Notes: generated by a model not told the origin, from the sequence alone. Counted from the stretch's first letter, positions 1 to 9,805 are shown. The stretch: 64,000 nucleotides of DNA from an archaeon (GCA_018696395.1 JABHQR010000011.1:1-64000); one strand, 5' to 3'. Made by a program: numbers and translations.

Positions 1-48
1 TGGAAGCTCTAAAGAATTGCAAAGTTTAATAATCTCTGAATGTAATCT

Positions 49-114
49 AGTATTATACTGGTTTGTTATGGTTTTTTGTGTCATAACCTAAAGTTATAAC
101 TTACCAGTATACTA
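49..114. ncRNA. Candidate structured RNA / long inverted repeat
   Basis: TATACTGGT (54-62) pairs perfectly with ACCAGTATA (103-111), extendable by TAG/CTA across a bulge; nested GTTATG (65-70)/CATAAC (82-87). Strand unknown. Confidence 0.4.
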
Positions 115-186
115 ATCTATTCCTTTTGGGACAGCGCCTTAGAGAAGTAAACTTTATAAAGTAATACAAAAAGTTAAAGATATTAT

Positions 187-302
187 GCACCGGTAGTATA
201 ATGGCTATTATCCCGGCCTTCCATACAATGAAAGGCTTGCTTTCCTGGCATCTTTCTTGCGAAAGATAGCCGGTGATCCGGGTTCGAATCCCGGCCGGTG
301 CA
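187..302 (+). tRNA. tRNA-Gly(TCC) with intron at 37/38 (intron about 224-267)
   Basis: Acceptor GCACCGG/CCGGTGC, T-arm with GGTTCGAATCC, anticodon stem CCGGC/GCCGG, loop CTTCCA|A, anticodon TCC at 220-222. No CCA encoded. Confidence 0.9.
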
Positions 303-310
303 TTTAATTC

Positions 311-967
311 TTAATTATCTATTTTTCTTAAGAGGTAAATATGGTCTTCATAGTAAGATTCTATTGTAGCAGTTAGTTCATCTTCAGGGAAAATTGGATA
401 AAGGTGGTCTTTTTTTCTATATTCTACAATCGGGTCTTTTTCAGAATGGCATATGTAACCACTTGAAGTGCTTTTTTTATTCAACATAAATCCATAATGT
501 GTTGCAACTTTCATTGGTTCTTTTCTTTCTAAATTTATGCAGTAAACATTGGTCTGATTAGTTATTCTTAGTAATTCCTTGTCTCTTAAAAATTCTTCAA
601 GGGCATTAAATTCCTCTCCTTCTTTTAAACAATATTTTGCAGATCCTAAACTATCTCCTTTATGGTCTTCTATGTTGTGAACATTTGGTAAATGGTCAAA
701 TAAGGAAATGTGGCCATAACTTGTATTTTCACCTTTTTTTGAAAACAGCCTTAAACATACATATATGTCTTGTTTTAATTGAACTTTTTTTGAAATTTCT
801 ATAAATCTACTTATTGACATACTACGGAGACTTCTCTTAATCAATGTGTGTTTTAATTTATTATCTATATCTAAAAGGTCTGTTAATTTTTCAAGTTCAT
901 ATTCTTCATAATTCATTTTATTTTCCTCTTTTTGAGTGGCTGTTGCCAATAATTGGGTTGTTATCAC
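311..967 (-). CDS. Hypothetical protein (start may be internal Met, NYEEYELEKL...)
   Basis: Long ORF; no recognised family. Confidence 0.6.
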   Translation of the reverse strand: MITTQLLATATQKEENKMNYEEYELEKLTDLLDIDNKLKHTLIKRSLRSMSISRFIEISKKVQLKQDIYVCLRLFSKKGENTSYGHISLFDHLPNVHNIEDHKGDSLGSAKYCLKEGEEFNALEEFLRDKELLRITNQTNVYCINLERKEPMKVATHYGFMLNKKSTSSGYICHSEKDPIVEYRKKDHLYPIFPEDELTATIESYYEDHIYLLRKIDN

Positions 968-998
968 TTAAGAGGGGTTAGGACTATTTAAATATTCT

Positions 999-1018
999 CT
1001 ACTACATGCTTGTAGTAG
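999..1018. promoter_or_regulatory. Perfect inverted repeat CTACTACA-TGCT-TGTAGTAG, candidate operator
   Basis: 8-bp arms, 4-nt spacer, ends 1 nt before the ATG of the TrmB-like gene; AT-rich TATA-like sequence (ctatttaaatatt) just upstream. Confidence 0.55.
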
Positions 1019-1019
1019 T

Positions 1020-1775
1020 ATGTATGAATTTATTAAAAAATTGCAAAGTATTGGACTTACTAAAAATGAATCTCGAGTTTATCTTTTTTTAATTGAATAT
1101 AAAGAAGCAAAGACAGGGTTTATATGTTCAAAATTGAATATACCTAGTTCACACATTTATGGGTTACTTGACAAATTGATGAATAAAGGGATTATTAATT
1201 ATAAAATTGTCAATAATGTGAAGGTTTTTAGGCCTGTTGATCCTGAAAGTCTTTATTCTCTTTTTAGAGAAAAGGAAAGAAAAATTGAAACAGAAAAAAA
1301 AGAATTAAAATTTTTTATTTCTAACTTAAAAAAAATTGAGGTTAAAGAAACTAAACTAAATGATTTTAAATATTTTGAGGGGATTAATGGTGTAAGATCA
1401 ATGTTCACTGAATTTATTAATAGTTGGGAAAAGAATTCAACAGTTTATGTGGCTTCTGCACCTATTGCTTATGATAAATGGAACGCATTTTTGTTAGACT
1501 TGTGGCATCCTGTAAGGAAAAATAAAAATATTAAACAACAATTAATTGTGCCCAGTAGGCTTAAAAAACATGGTCGCGAGAGAGTAAAATTTAAACCAAT
1601 TGAAGTTCGTTATTCTGATATGGAAAATGAATCTGAATTTGCAGTTGCTGGTGATTATACTTATCTGTTGAGTTATGGCGATAATCCTTATGCATTGCTA
1701 ATTAAAGATAAGAATTTTGCAAAAACGCAAACTAGGGTTTTTGAACTTATGTGGGGTCAAGCTAGTTTAAAGTAA
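1020..1775 (+). CDS. TrmB-family transcriptional regulator
   Basis: N-terminal wHTH (LQSIGLTKNESRVYLFLIEYKEAKTGFICSKLNIPSSHIYGLLDKLMNKGII) typical of TrmB; effector-binding-like C-terminus. Confidence 0.85.
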   Translation: MYEFIKKLQSIGLTKNESRVYLFLIEYKEAKTGFICSKLNIPSSHIYGLLDKLMNKGIINYKIVNNVKVFRPVDPESLYSLFREKERKIETEKKELKFFISNLKKIEVKETKLNDFKYFEGINGVRSMFTEFINSWEKNSTVYVASAPIAYDKWNAFLLDLWHPVRKNKNIKQQLIVPSRLKKHGRERVKFKPIEVRYSDMENESEFAVAGDYTYLLSYGDNPYALLIKDKNFAKTQTRVFELMWGQASLK

Positions 1776-1817
1776 TACACAGAAAAACATATAAACAACT
1801 TCTTTCTTTTTTTGTAT

Positions 1818-1917
1818 AATTCAACCAGATTCAAAAGAAGAGGTTTAGCTTAGTAAATCCACGTGGTTGATTTCATTAAGAAATCGTAAAACCTGTCTTG
1901 AAAGTTCTGGTTGAATT
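1818..1917 (+). ncRNA. Candidate structured RNA element 1 of a tandem pair
   Basis: 12-bp perfect closing stem AATTCAACCAGA (1818-1829)/TCTGGTTGAATT (1906-1917); inner TTCAA/TTGAA, AGGTTT/AAACCT, hairpin GATTTC/GAAATC; conserved core GTTTAGCTTAG..CCACGTGGTT..GTAAAAC. Confidence 0.55.
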
Positions 1918-2062
1918 CTTATTTTATATCTGATAATAATACTATCTCTGGAAAATGATTTAAAATTTGTGGGTGTAATTTTCTCTTACTTACAGTGGTA
2001 AGAAAATAATAAATACTAATAACATTTTTTATTTAATGTGTTTAAATATTTGATCAGGTTAG

Positions 2063-2154
2063 CGTGCATATGTGAAAGTTTAGCTTAGAAAAGCCACGTG
2101 GTTAGCTTAAAAGCGCTGTAAAACTTTCTGTTCACGAGATTAGTCTGGTTGAAT
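2063..2154 (+). ncRNA. Candidate structured RNA element 2 of a tandem pair
   Basis: Same core as element 1, with compensatory change AAGTTT/AAACTT and a different apical hairpin; CGTG/CACG outer pairing; followed by a second copy of TCTGGTTGAAT. Confidence 0.5.
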
Positions 2155-2229
2155 AAATTATCTTTTTTTAAAATAAAAAGTTTATCTTAAGGAAAATTCT
2201 TATATATTGATAGTCTCTTTTACTTTGTT

Positions 2230-2682
2230 ATGATTAAACTGAAACTATTCAAACAATCAAAAGGTTATTGTGGTCCTGCTTGTTTAAAGATGGTTTTATC
2301 TGCTTATGGGATAAATAAATCAGAAAATTATTTAGCGAAAATAACAAATAGCAGTAGAACAAAAGGATGTTATGAAGATAATATTGTAAAAGCTGCAGAA
2401 CAATTTGGATTTAAAGGATATGTAAAACAAAATTCTTCAATTAATGAAGTTAATAAATTAGTTAAAAAAGGAATTCCTGTGATTGTAGATTGGTTTTCTC
2501 CTGAAGAAGCTGGACATTATTCTGTTGTTGTGGGTTTTAATCAAGGAAAAATAATTTTAGCAGATCCGCATTTTGGAGAACTAAAAAAGTATAAAATAGG
2601 ATGGTTTGAAGAAAGATGGTTTGATCTACCTTTTAGAAAAGGTGGTCCAATTATAAAAGAAATAATTGTAATACAATCATAA
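2230..2682 (+). CDS. Papain-like (C39-like) peptidase domain protein
   Basis: QSKGYCGPACLKMVLSAYG, GIPVIVDWFSPEEAGHYSVVVGFN and ILADP motifs typical of Peptidase_C39_2. Confidence 0.8.
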   Translation: MIKLKLFKQSKGYCGPACLKMVLSAYGINKSENYLAKITNSSRTKGCYEDNIVKAAEQFGFKGYVKQNSSINEVNKLVKKGIPVIVDWFSPEEAGHYSVVVGFNQGKIILADPHFGELKKYKIGWFEERWFDLPFRKGGPIIKEIIVIQS

Positions 2683-2746
2683 ATTCTAATCAGTATTAAC
2701 TTTAATCGAAGCTTTTATTAATATAAAAAAAATGATTTAACTTAAT

Positions 2747-3466
2747 ATGGGGAAGAATGAGGGAAAGAACAATACTAAAGTTAAATCTAAAGCTGATAGT
2801 AAAAAAGTAAAAAACACTAAGAAGAAAGAAACTATTCTTGTTCTGGGAGCACATTCGGACGATTTTGTAATTGGTGCAGGTGGTACGATTGCAAAATATG
2901 TTAATGAGGGTAAAAAAGTCATTTCATTTTCATTTTCATATGGGGAAATGTCACACCCCTGGTTAAAAGAAGAAGCTGTTCAAGATATGAGAACAGAAGA
3001 AGCTTTTGAAGCAAGTAAAGTTTTGAAATGTAGAAACATTTTTTTCAGTTTGAAGGAAGGAAAATTCCTCGATGAATATAAAGAAAAGAATATTACTGAA
3101 AAAATTATTAAAATAATTGAGAAAGAACAACCAACTAAAATTTTTACTCACAGTATTGAAGATCCTCATCCAGATCATAAAGCAGTAAATCAAATGACTA
3201 TGGAAATTTATGATGAATTACCTAAGAAACTTAAACCAGAAATTTATGTTTATTCTGTTTGGAACCCAGTATCATTCAAAACTAAATGGCCTTCACTTTA
3301 TATTAATGTGACAAAAACTTTTGGATTAAAATTGGAAGCATTAAAAACTTTTAAAAGTCAAAAGATTCATGTTGCTTATCCTTTTTTTTTACTTTTATTT
3401 AGAGGAATTAAAGAAGGTTTTAAAATTAGAACTTTATTTGGGGAAATGTTTTATAGAATAAAATAA
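2747..3466 (+). CDS. PIG-L/LmbE-family deacetylase
   Basis: LVLGAHSDDFVIGAGGTI and THSIEDPHPDHKAV zinc-binding motifs. Confidence 0.9.
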   Translation: MGKNEGKNNTKVKSKADSKKVKNTKKKETILVLGAHSDDFVIGAGGTIAKYVNEGKKVISFSFSYGEMSHPWLKEEAVQDMRTEEAFEASKVLKCRNIFFSLKEGKFLDEYKEKNITEKIIKIIEKEQPTKIFTHSIEDPHPDHKAVNQMTMEIYDELPKKLKPEIYVYSVWNPVSFKTKWPSLYINVTKTFGLKLEALKTFKSQKIHVAYPFFLLLFRGIKEGFKIRTLFGEMFYRIK

Positions 3467-3517
3467 AAATAATTAAATATAATCAGGTATGTCAATAAGG
3501 CAAATCAGTTAACAAAA

Positions 3518-4663
3518 ATGAATGACAAAATAAAATTACTAGTTGCGGTAGATACATATTATCCTAAAATAGATGGGACTTTGAAGTTTGTGGAAGAGTT
3601 TGTTAAAAGGTCAAAAGACGATTTTGAGATACATATGTTAGTTCCAAATTTTCAAGGTAAGAAAAGTAATTCTAAAATTACTTTTTTAGATGTTTCTAAA
3701 GTAGTTAAAACGTCAGGTTATTCTTCAATTAAATTATTGTCGATAAGTAATTTTTTGAAAATTTATCGTGCAGTAAAAAATTCAGACATAGTATTTGCTC
3801 AAGGTCCAGCTTTGTTAACTACCTTGACCATATTGTTTAGTAAAATTTTAAGAAAGAAATGTGTGTACTATATGCATGTTAAGATCTGGGAATTTTTCAA
3901 AAACTTTTTAGTAACTCCTATTACAAAAATGTTGTACATTGTAATGAAACCAGTTATAAAAATAAGTTTAAATTTATGTTCATTAATAATTATTCCTTAC
4001 CATGAACTTCAAGAAGAGTTAGTTAAGGAAGGTATTAGGACAGAAATTAAAATTGCTAGGTTAGGCGTTGATATTGATAAATTTAAACCAGTATTTAATA
4101 ATTCTGAAGCTAAGAAGAAAGTAGGGATTAAAGCTCATGATAAAGTAATTGGATATGTTGGAAGGATTTCTAATGAGAAAAATCTCCAAATGCTATTAGA
4201 TGCATTTAATAAAATAGATATTGACAATAAAACTTTGTTAATTGTGGGTGATGGGAACTCTGAAATTATTGATGAATTGAACAAAGTAAAGAAATGTAAA
4301 GTTACTGGGTTTGTAAAAAATGTTGAAGATTATTTGAAAGCAATGGATGTTTTTGTGATGCCAAGTAAAACTGAGACTACTTCCTTAGCTACATTAGAAG
4401 CGATGTCTAGCGGTTTACCTGTGCTTGTAACCAAAGTTGGATTTATTAAGAATTATATTGTAAAAGATTATAACGGGATTTTTATTGCTAGGAATAATTC
4501 TGAACTTTTAACTTTAAAAATTGAAAAAATCTTAGAAGACGAAATTCATAGGGAAAAAATTTCTTACAATGCTAGGAAAACTGTAGCATACTCATTCTCT
4601 TGGGATCGGTCAATTAATCGGATAAAAAGGATCTTGAAAAAGAAATTTTATGAAGATAAATAG
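3518..4663 (+). CDS. Glycosyltransferase family 4
   Basis: GYVGRISNEKNLQMLLDAF; VMPSKTETTSLATLEAMSSGLPVLVTKVGF. Confidence 0.9.
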   Translation: MNDKIKLLVAVDTYYPKIDGTLKFVEEFVKRSKDDFEIHMLVPNFQGKKSNSKITFLDVSKVVKTSGYSSIKLLSISNFLKIYRAVKNSDIVFAQGPALLTTLTILFSKILRKKCVYYMHVKIWEFFKNFLVTPITKMLYIVMKPVIKISLNLCSLIIIPYHELQEELVKEGIRTEIKIARLGVDIDKFKPVFNNSEAKKKVGIKAHDKVIGYVGRISNEKNLQMLLDAFNKIDIDNKTLLIVGDGNSEIIDELNKVKKCKVTGFVKNVEDYLKAMDVFVMPSKTETTSLATLEAMSSGLPVLVTKVGFIKNYIVKDYNGIFIARNNSELLTLKIEKILEDEIHREKISYNARKTVAYSFSWDRSINRIKRILKKKFYEDK

Positions 4664-4732
4664 GCCTATATAACCAAAGTATATACATTATAAGCATAAG
4701 TATTAAAAAGAATATACTTTAAGACAAAAAAA

Positions 4733-4963
4733 ATGAAACTAATGGTATTTAATGGGGAAAATAAAGGTGAAACTTACCTTGCAGAAGAGATGGATGCCGA
4801 AGATGATTACTTAGCTGGCTTCGAAGATGAGGAAGAAGTTGAAGAGTGTGAAGAATGTGGCGCAGCAATTCGTAACAATAGTGTATCTCGAGAAGTTAAT
4901 GGTGAAGTTTTTAATTTTTGTTGTAAGGAATGTGCTGATGAATATGAAGAAAGTGTGATTTAA
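4733..4963 (+). CDS. Small acidic Cys-rich metal-binding protein (TRASH/YHS-like)
   Basis: CEECGAAI...VFNFCCKECADEY. Confidence 0.55.
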   Translation: MKLMVFNGENKGETYLAEEMDAEDDYLAGFEDEEEVEECEECGAAIRNNSVSREVNGEVFNFCCKECADEYEESVI

Positions 4964-5057
4964 TCTTTCTTATTTTCTTTGATCAATTGTTAATAGTTAT
5001 AACTAGGTATGATAATTTTGGAAAAGGTTTATATTTAACTATGTGATTTAAGTTTTT

Positions 5058-5954
5058 ATGAAATCTAAAATAACTTTTACTTTAATTTTGATGATCACTT
5101 CTATACTAATGTTATCTTCTTGTAGTTTAGATACTACTGATATTGAAACTAGTGATAATTCCAGTTCTTCTAGTTCAAGTAGTTCTTCTAGTGGGTCTTC
5201 TAGTAGTTCAGGTGGTGCAACTATGGATTCAGAAGATGAAGGTGATGGTGAAGAAGGATTGGATTCGTATGGCCCTTATGATTTAAATGATTTTATTGGA
5301 GCAGACAATATTGTGCCTTACACTGGTAAAATTAGTGAAGATTATAGTTATATGAAAAGTACTTTGACTGAATATTGGGGTAATGAAATGGATGTTTCAA
5401 GTAGTACTAGTTATAATTTTGAAGCAATAAGAGTAGATTTTGGCAATCAGTCAATATTTTATTTAATTAGTTTAGATGGGGCATATAGTTACTCTTATGA
5501 AGATTCTTCTGATCAACTGGATGGTGATTGGGATAGTGAAACTACTGGTTCTTACCAAGATTCAATGTCATATACAGCAACTAGTTCTGATTCACCTTCG
5601 AAAATTGGGGCTATTGATGAAGAAGGAGATTTATACATTTCAGTATTTCCAGGATATTATGTTGATAATTATGGTGGGACTTTTTTATTGACAACAACTT
5701 CTGGTGGTGAAGTGGATACAAGAGAATCTACTGCTTTTGTATCTGGTTTAAGTTTTGGTGGTGGCAATGATGAAACTTGTAGTGGTAGTGAACCTGATAA
5801 TTCAATAACCGGGCCAAACACTTGTAAAATTATTGTTGGTGAAGAAAAAGCTCATTCTGGAAGTCATCAGGATTCAACTTATCAAGAATTAACTGGTGGA
5901 CAAGCAGTATCTATTCAAACTACTACTTGGAGTTTAATTAAGATGGGTGAATAG
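5058..5954 (+). CDS. Putative secreted lipoprotein, Ser-rich linker
   Basis: Signal peptide plus lipobox LMLSSC followed by a poly-Ser/Gly tract. Confidence 0.65.
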   Translation: MKSKITFTLILMITSILMLSSCSLDTTDIETSDNSSSSSSSSSSSGSSSSSGGATMDSEDEGDGEEGLDSYGPYDLNDFIGADNIVPYTGKISEDYSYMKSTLTEYWGNEMDVSSSTSYNFEAIRVDFGNQSIFYLISLDGAYSYSYEDSSDQLDGDWDSETTGSYQDSMSYTATSSDSPSKIGAIDEEGDLYISVFPGYYVDNYGGTFLLTTTSGGEVDTRESTAFVSGLSFGGGNDETCSGSEPDNSITGPNTCKIIVGEEKAHSGSHQDSTYQELTGGQAVSIQTTTWSLIKMGE

Positions 5955-5983
5955 ATTAAAGAGATAAAATATATCTTTTATTT

Positions 5984-6541
5984 TTATTGTCTTTTTACAT
6001 GGCTGAATAATTGTGTTAGGTATGGTTTAATCTCTTCTGAAGTAACTTGAACCATAGACGTATCTGCGATGAATGGTGCCAAGTGATCAGAAATGTCTTG
6101 GTTAGTTTGAATACTTATTCTGCCATTTTCAGGTTTCCATTGCTCGCTTACTAATGTTTCCATGGTGTAGTTTGCATGAACTCCACCTATCCAGATGAGG
6201 GACATATCTTGGTAAGGTTTTTCATCTTTGATCTCTTCTAATTTTGCAAACTGTTTTTCTAATGTTCCATTGTTCAAAGAAACAAAGCTTGCAAACCCTG
6301 GGGCTGGTCCATAATCACTATTGTCTAAATAATTGCCTTCCTTTAGTTCTTTATCAAACTGAACTAACCTGTCAAAATATTGCTCTTTTGTTTTGTTAAT
6401 ACTTACATCCCAATAAACGGATAATGCAGCTTTATTTTTTGTTAATGTTGCTAGAAACACATTAATCTGATTTTCTCTTAGTGCATAATCAATTGCTCCA
6501 AATTGATTTTTATCTGATAATAAACTAAATTTTTCTGTCAT
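5984..6541 (-). CDS. Hypothetical protein
   Basis: ORF of 185 aa with archaeal promoter-like AT-rich upstream region. Confidence 0.55.
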   Translation of the reverse strand: MTEKFSLLSDKNQFGAIDYALRENQINVFLATLTKNKAALSVYWDVSINKTKEQYFDRLVQFDKELKEGNYLDNSDYGPAPGFASFVSLNNGTLEKQFAKLEEIKDEKPYQDMSLIWIGGVHANYTMETLVSEQWKPENGRISIQTNQDISDHLAPFIADTSMVQVTSEEIKPYLTQLFSHVKRQ

Positions 6542-6671
6542 GAAAATTTTGTGAATATAGTAAGTATATAACTTTTACTATCATTTTACTATATTTTAAT
6601 AACTAATTAAAGACAAAAAGGGCGGGTAGTTTTTACAAAATATTTATAACTATCTTTAATCTAATTATTTT

Positions 6672-7766
6672 ATGTTAGATTTTTTTGGAGATCCTATTTT
6701 TATAAATTTAAAAAAGATGGATCATGATTTTGATTTTTTGTATGATAAATTGACTGTGATTTTATCTGATCAAAATGATGTTTCTGAAGAAGAGCTAGAC
6801 CAAGTATTTTCTTTATTAAAACATCTTTACTTAGAAGTTCAAGCTTTACAAAAAATTGAAACAGATTTAATTAAAAAAAAAGCAAGAACTTTACATCTTC
6901 TTAATACAGTTAAACAAATTAACCCTTTTGATGAAAGATATTTAGTTTATATCAAGGAAAGAAAATTGAAGCATAAAGTAAAAGTGTTTTTAAAAGATAT
7001 GAGTAATTTTCTTGAAGATATTAAACAATCTAAGAAAAAATTAATTTCTGCTGAAGAAGAAGAAAGAGAAGAAAAAAAGTTGAAAAAGAAAGCTAAAAAG
7101 TTGGCTAAACTTCAATTAAGTCATTTTGAAAAAGGGTGTTATCACTATACTGATGGGCATAGAGTTAAAAAATTAATTGACAAGGGTATTGTATCGATTA
7201 AGTATGCAGAAGAAGTTTTGAAAGAAGAAATAAAGGAAAGTGTTGGAAATTATCAAGGAAAAGATTATATCTCTGTTTTTGATACATATACTTATTTTAG
7301 AATTTATCTTTCTCTAAAAAAGAAAGGTTTAGTTGAAGATGCAATTAATGGGTTGTTGACTGAGGATCAGTTTATTGAAATATTAAAAGAAAATCCTGAT
7401 TTGAATATCATGAATAATTTTAATGCTAATCTAAAAATTATTCGAGAACTAAGACTTTTTGACAGAAGAACGTTTGCTAAATTTTTTAGAGAATCTATGA
7501 TTTATATGGGGGAATTAAATAAATTTCTTTGGGTAAATATTACTGTGGGACAAATTACTTTTTTGATTGATGATACAATGCAATTTTTTCCTGAACATGA
7601 TAATGCTTTTGCTTATGAAGGTCTTTTTGAAGGGATGATTCCAACAAATAAGATTATTGGAATTATTGATTTGGGAAAGGGAAGTTTAAGTATAGCCTTA
7701 GAATTTGGTAAAATTACCGGGGTTCCTGTTTATGAAATAAGTGGTAAATTAATTTGGCCTATCTGA
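6672..7766 (+). CDS. Hypothetical protein with coiled coil and Lys/Glu-rich segment
   Basis: 364 aa ORF; TATA-like aatatttataac about 30 nt upstream of ATG, suggesting leaderless transcription. Confidence 0.65.
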   Translation: MLDFFGDPIFINLKKMDHDFDFLYDKLTVILSDQNDVSEEELDQVFSLLKHLYLEVQALQKIETDLIKKKARTLHLLNTVKQINPFDERYLVYIKERKLKHKVKVFLKDMSNFLEDIKQSKKKLISAEEEEREEKKLKKKAKKLAKLQLSHFEKGCYHYTDGHRVKKLIDKGIVSIKYAEEVLKEEIKESVGNYQGKDYISVFDTYTYFRIYLSLKKKGLVEDAINGLLTEDQFIEILKENPDLNIMNNFNANLKIIRELRLFDRRTFAKFFRESMIYMGELNKFLWVNITVGQITFLIDDTMQFFPEHDNAFAYEGLFEGMIPTNKIIGIIDLGKGSLSIALEFGKITGVPVYEISGKLIWPI

Positions 7767-7812
7767 ATAGAAGTAAATTAAAAAAATAAAAAATTAAGTT
7801 TTCTCGTTATTT

Positions 7813-9531
7813 TTATTTAACTTCTTTTTTCTCAACTTCTTCAACAAGTTCTTTGATGAACTCTTTTGGGTTAACTTTGAACTTAGTTTCTCCAGCCCTG
7901 TTACGAACAGCTAAGGTTTTATTTTCAAGTTCTTTATCCCCAATAGTTACAATATAATTAACTTTTCCTAACTGGGCTTCTCTAACTTTTTTACCCATGG
8001 ATTCAGTTCGGTCATCAAGTTCTATTCTTAATCCCACCTTTTCCATATCTTTTGCAATCTCTTTTGCAAAAGGGATGTGACTATCGTTAATTGTTAATAC
8101 TTTAACTTGTACTGGACTGATCCATAAAGGTAATTTTCCATTAAGATGTTCAAACATAATTCCTATGAACCTTTCAATTGCTCCATAAACTACTCTATGT
8201 AACATGATTGGTCGTTTTGCAGAACCGTCCTTGTCAATATACTCTAAATCAAATCTTTCTGGAAGTGCCATATCTAATTGGATGGTTGAACATTGCCAAG
8301 ATCTACTTAAAGAATCTTTCAAATGAAAATCAATTTTTGGACCATAAAAAGCCCCATCTCCTTCATTCACTTTGTATTCAATGTTTCTTTTCTTTAACAC
8401 GTTAGCTAAAGCATTTTCTGCTAAATCCCAGATTCTATCTTCGCCAATCCTTTTTTCTGGCCTAGTTGATAATTCAATGTGGTCAAATTCTAACGAAAAG
8501 GTTTTGAACATTTCAATTACAATGTCAATGATTTTACTAACTTCATCTTCAACTTGATCTTCGGTACAGAATATATGGGCATCATCTTGAGTAAATTGTA
8601 TCACCCTGAACAATCCTGCTAATACTCCTGATAATTCTTGTCTGTGGACAATACCTAATTCCCCCATCCTTAATGGTAAATCTTTGTAAGATTTAGGATT
8701 AGCTTTGTAAACTAACATTCCTCCTGGGCAGTTCATTGGTTTAACTGCAAAATGTCTTTTTTCATAATCAGTGATAAACATATTTTCTTTGTATTTATTC
8801 CAATGTCCAGATAATAACCATAATTTTTTGTCCATGATTTGAGGGGTAGAAATTTCTAAGTATCCATTTTTATTATGAACTTCTCTCCAATAATCAATTA
8901 ATAGATTTTTTATCAATAGCCCTTTATGGTGCCAGAATACCATTCCTGAAGCAACTTCATTAAAACTCCATAAATCTAAATTTTTACCTAAAATTCTGTG
9001 ATCATTATCTTTTAGTTTGGAAGTATCTAATCTTGATTTTGAAATCTGACTTAATAAATTCTTAATTTCTTTATCTGATAATTCTGTTGTTTCACTTTCT
9101 TGACCTTCTCCTTCCCCAGTAAATTCTCTACTTAGCTCAGATAATGGGTGACCTTTACAAGCTACATCAAATGATTTGTACCACCCGAAAGGTGCTCGTA
9201 AAACTTCGTAATTTTGTTCTTTAAGTTCCAATTCTGCTTGTTTCATTAAATCTTCTGCAATTTTTGGATTAGATAATTTTGAACTTAAATGTGCATATGG
9301 GTAAAGTACAATGTTTTTTGTGTTAACTTGTTGAGCAATAGATTTAATTTCATGCATGTACTTTTCTTTAGTAGAATCTAAGTTTGCTTCATCTCTTTTT
9401 TCTACTGCAGTGAACACTACTAAACATTCTTCTGCACGTTTTTTATCAGTGTCAACATCTTCAGCTTGTTTCAAAGCTTTCTTTTTAGCTTTGAATTCAA
9501 TAAAATCTGCATGTATAGTTAATATTTTCAT
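7813..9531 (-). CDS. thrS: Threonyl-tRNA synthetase (archaeal type N-terminal editing domain)
   Basis: Class II motifs: FWHHKGLLIKN, MDKKLWLLSGHWNKYKENMF, FAVKPMNCPGGMLVYK, FRVIQFTQDDAHIFC; N-terminus MKILTIHADFIEFKAKKKA. Confidence 0.97.
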   Translation of the reverse strand: MKILTIHADFIEFKAKKKALKQAEDVDTDKKRAEECLVVFTAVEKRDEANLDSTKEKYMHEIKSIAQQVNTKNIVLYPYAHLSSKLSNPKIAEDLMKQAELELKEQNYEVLRAPFGWYKSFDVACKGHPLSELSREFTGEGEGQESETTELSDKEIKNLLSQISKSRLDTSKLKDNDHRILGKNLDLWSFNEVASGMVFWHHKGLLIKNLLIDYWREVHNKNGYLEISTPQIMDKKLWLLSGHWNKYKENMFITDYEKRHFAVKPMNCPGGMLVYKANPKSYKDLPLRMGELGIVHRQELSGVLAGLFRVIQFTQDDAHIFCTEDQVEDEVSKIIDIVIEMFKTFSLEFDHIELSTRPEKRIGEDRIWDLAENALANVLKKRNIEYKVNEGDGAFYGPKIDFHLKDSLSRSWQCSTIQLDMALPERFDLEYIDKDGSAKRPIMLHRVVYGAIERFIGIMFEHLNGKLPLWISPVQVKVLTINDSHIPFAKEIAKDMEKVGLRIELDDRTESMGKKVREAQLGKVNYIVTIGDKELENKTLAVRNRAGETKFKVNPKEFIKELVEEVEKKEVK

Positions 9532-9805
9532 TTTGGTAACCTCTTGTAATTGTGATTTTTGTTATTTTCTTTATTCTTTATTCCTTTATTTAAATTATTT
9601 ATTGTTGAGCATGCGGTATTTTAGCTTAGCACTCCGCATTAGTTTAGTAAGAATTTTCTTCCTGACAAGCATCATTGTGTGTTTATGAACTTGTTAATGT
9701 GGTTGTAGTAGTGCTAATTGTTGTTAAGAATGTACTGATTAAAATTAGTTGGCTTAGCATAAAAAAATGATAGCTGTTATTTTATTTAAATGTTTGTGGT
9801 GTGTT

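Noticed and set aside
2737-2922. Antisense ORF over the PIG-L deacetylase (also 2963-3193, 8208-8557, 18822-19205, 26080-26475 and similar)
   Set aside because: Fully antisense to confidently identified genes, low complexity, no recognisable family.
5160-5225. Ser-codon repeat tract (agttcttct) as a functional DNA repeat
   Set aside because: Explained by the poly-Ser linker of the lipoprotein; no regular CRISPR-like or satellite structure.
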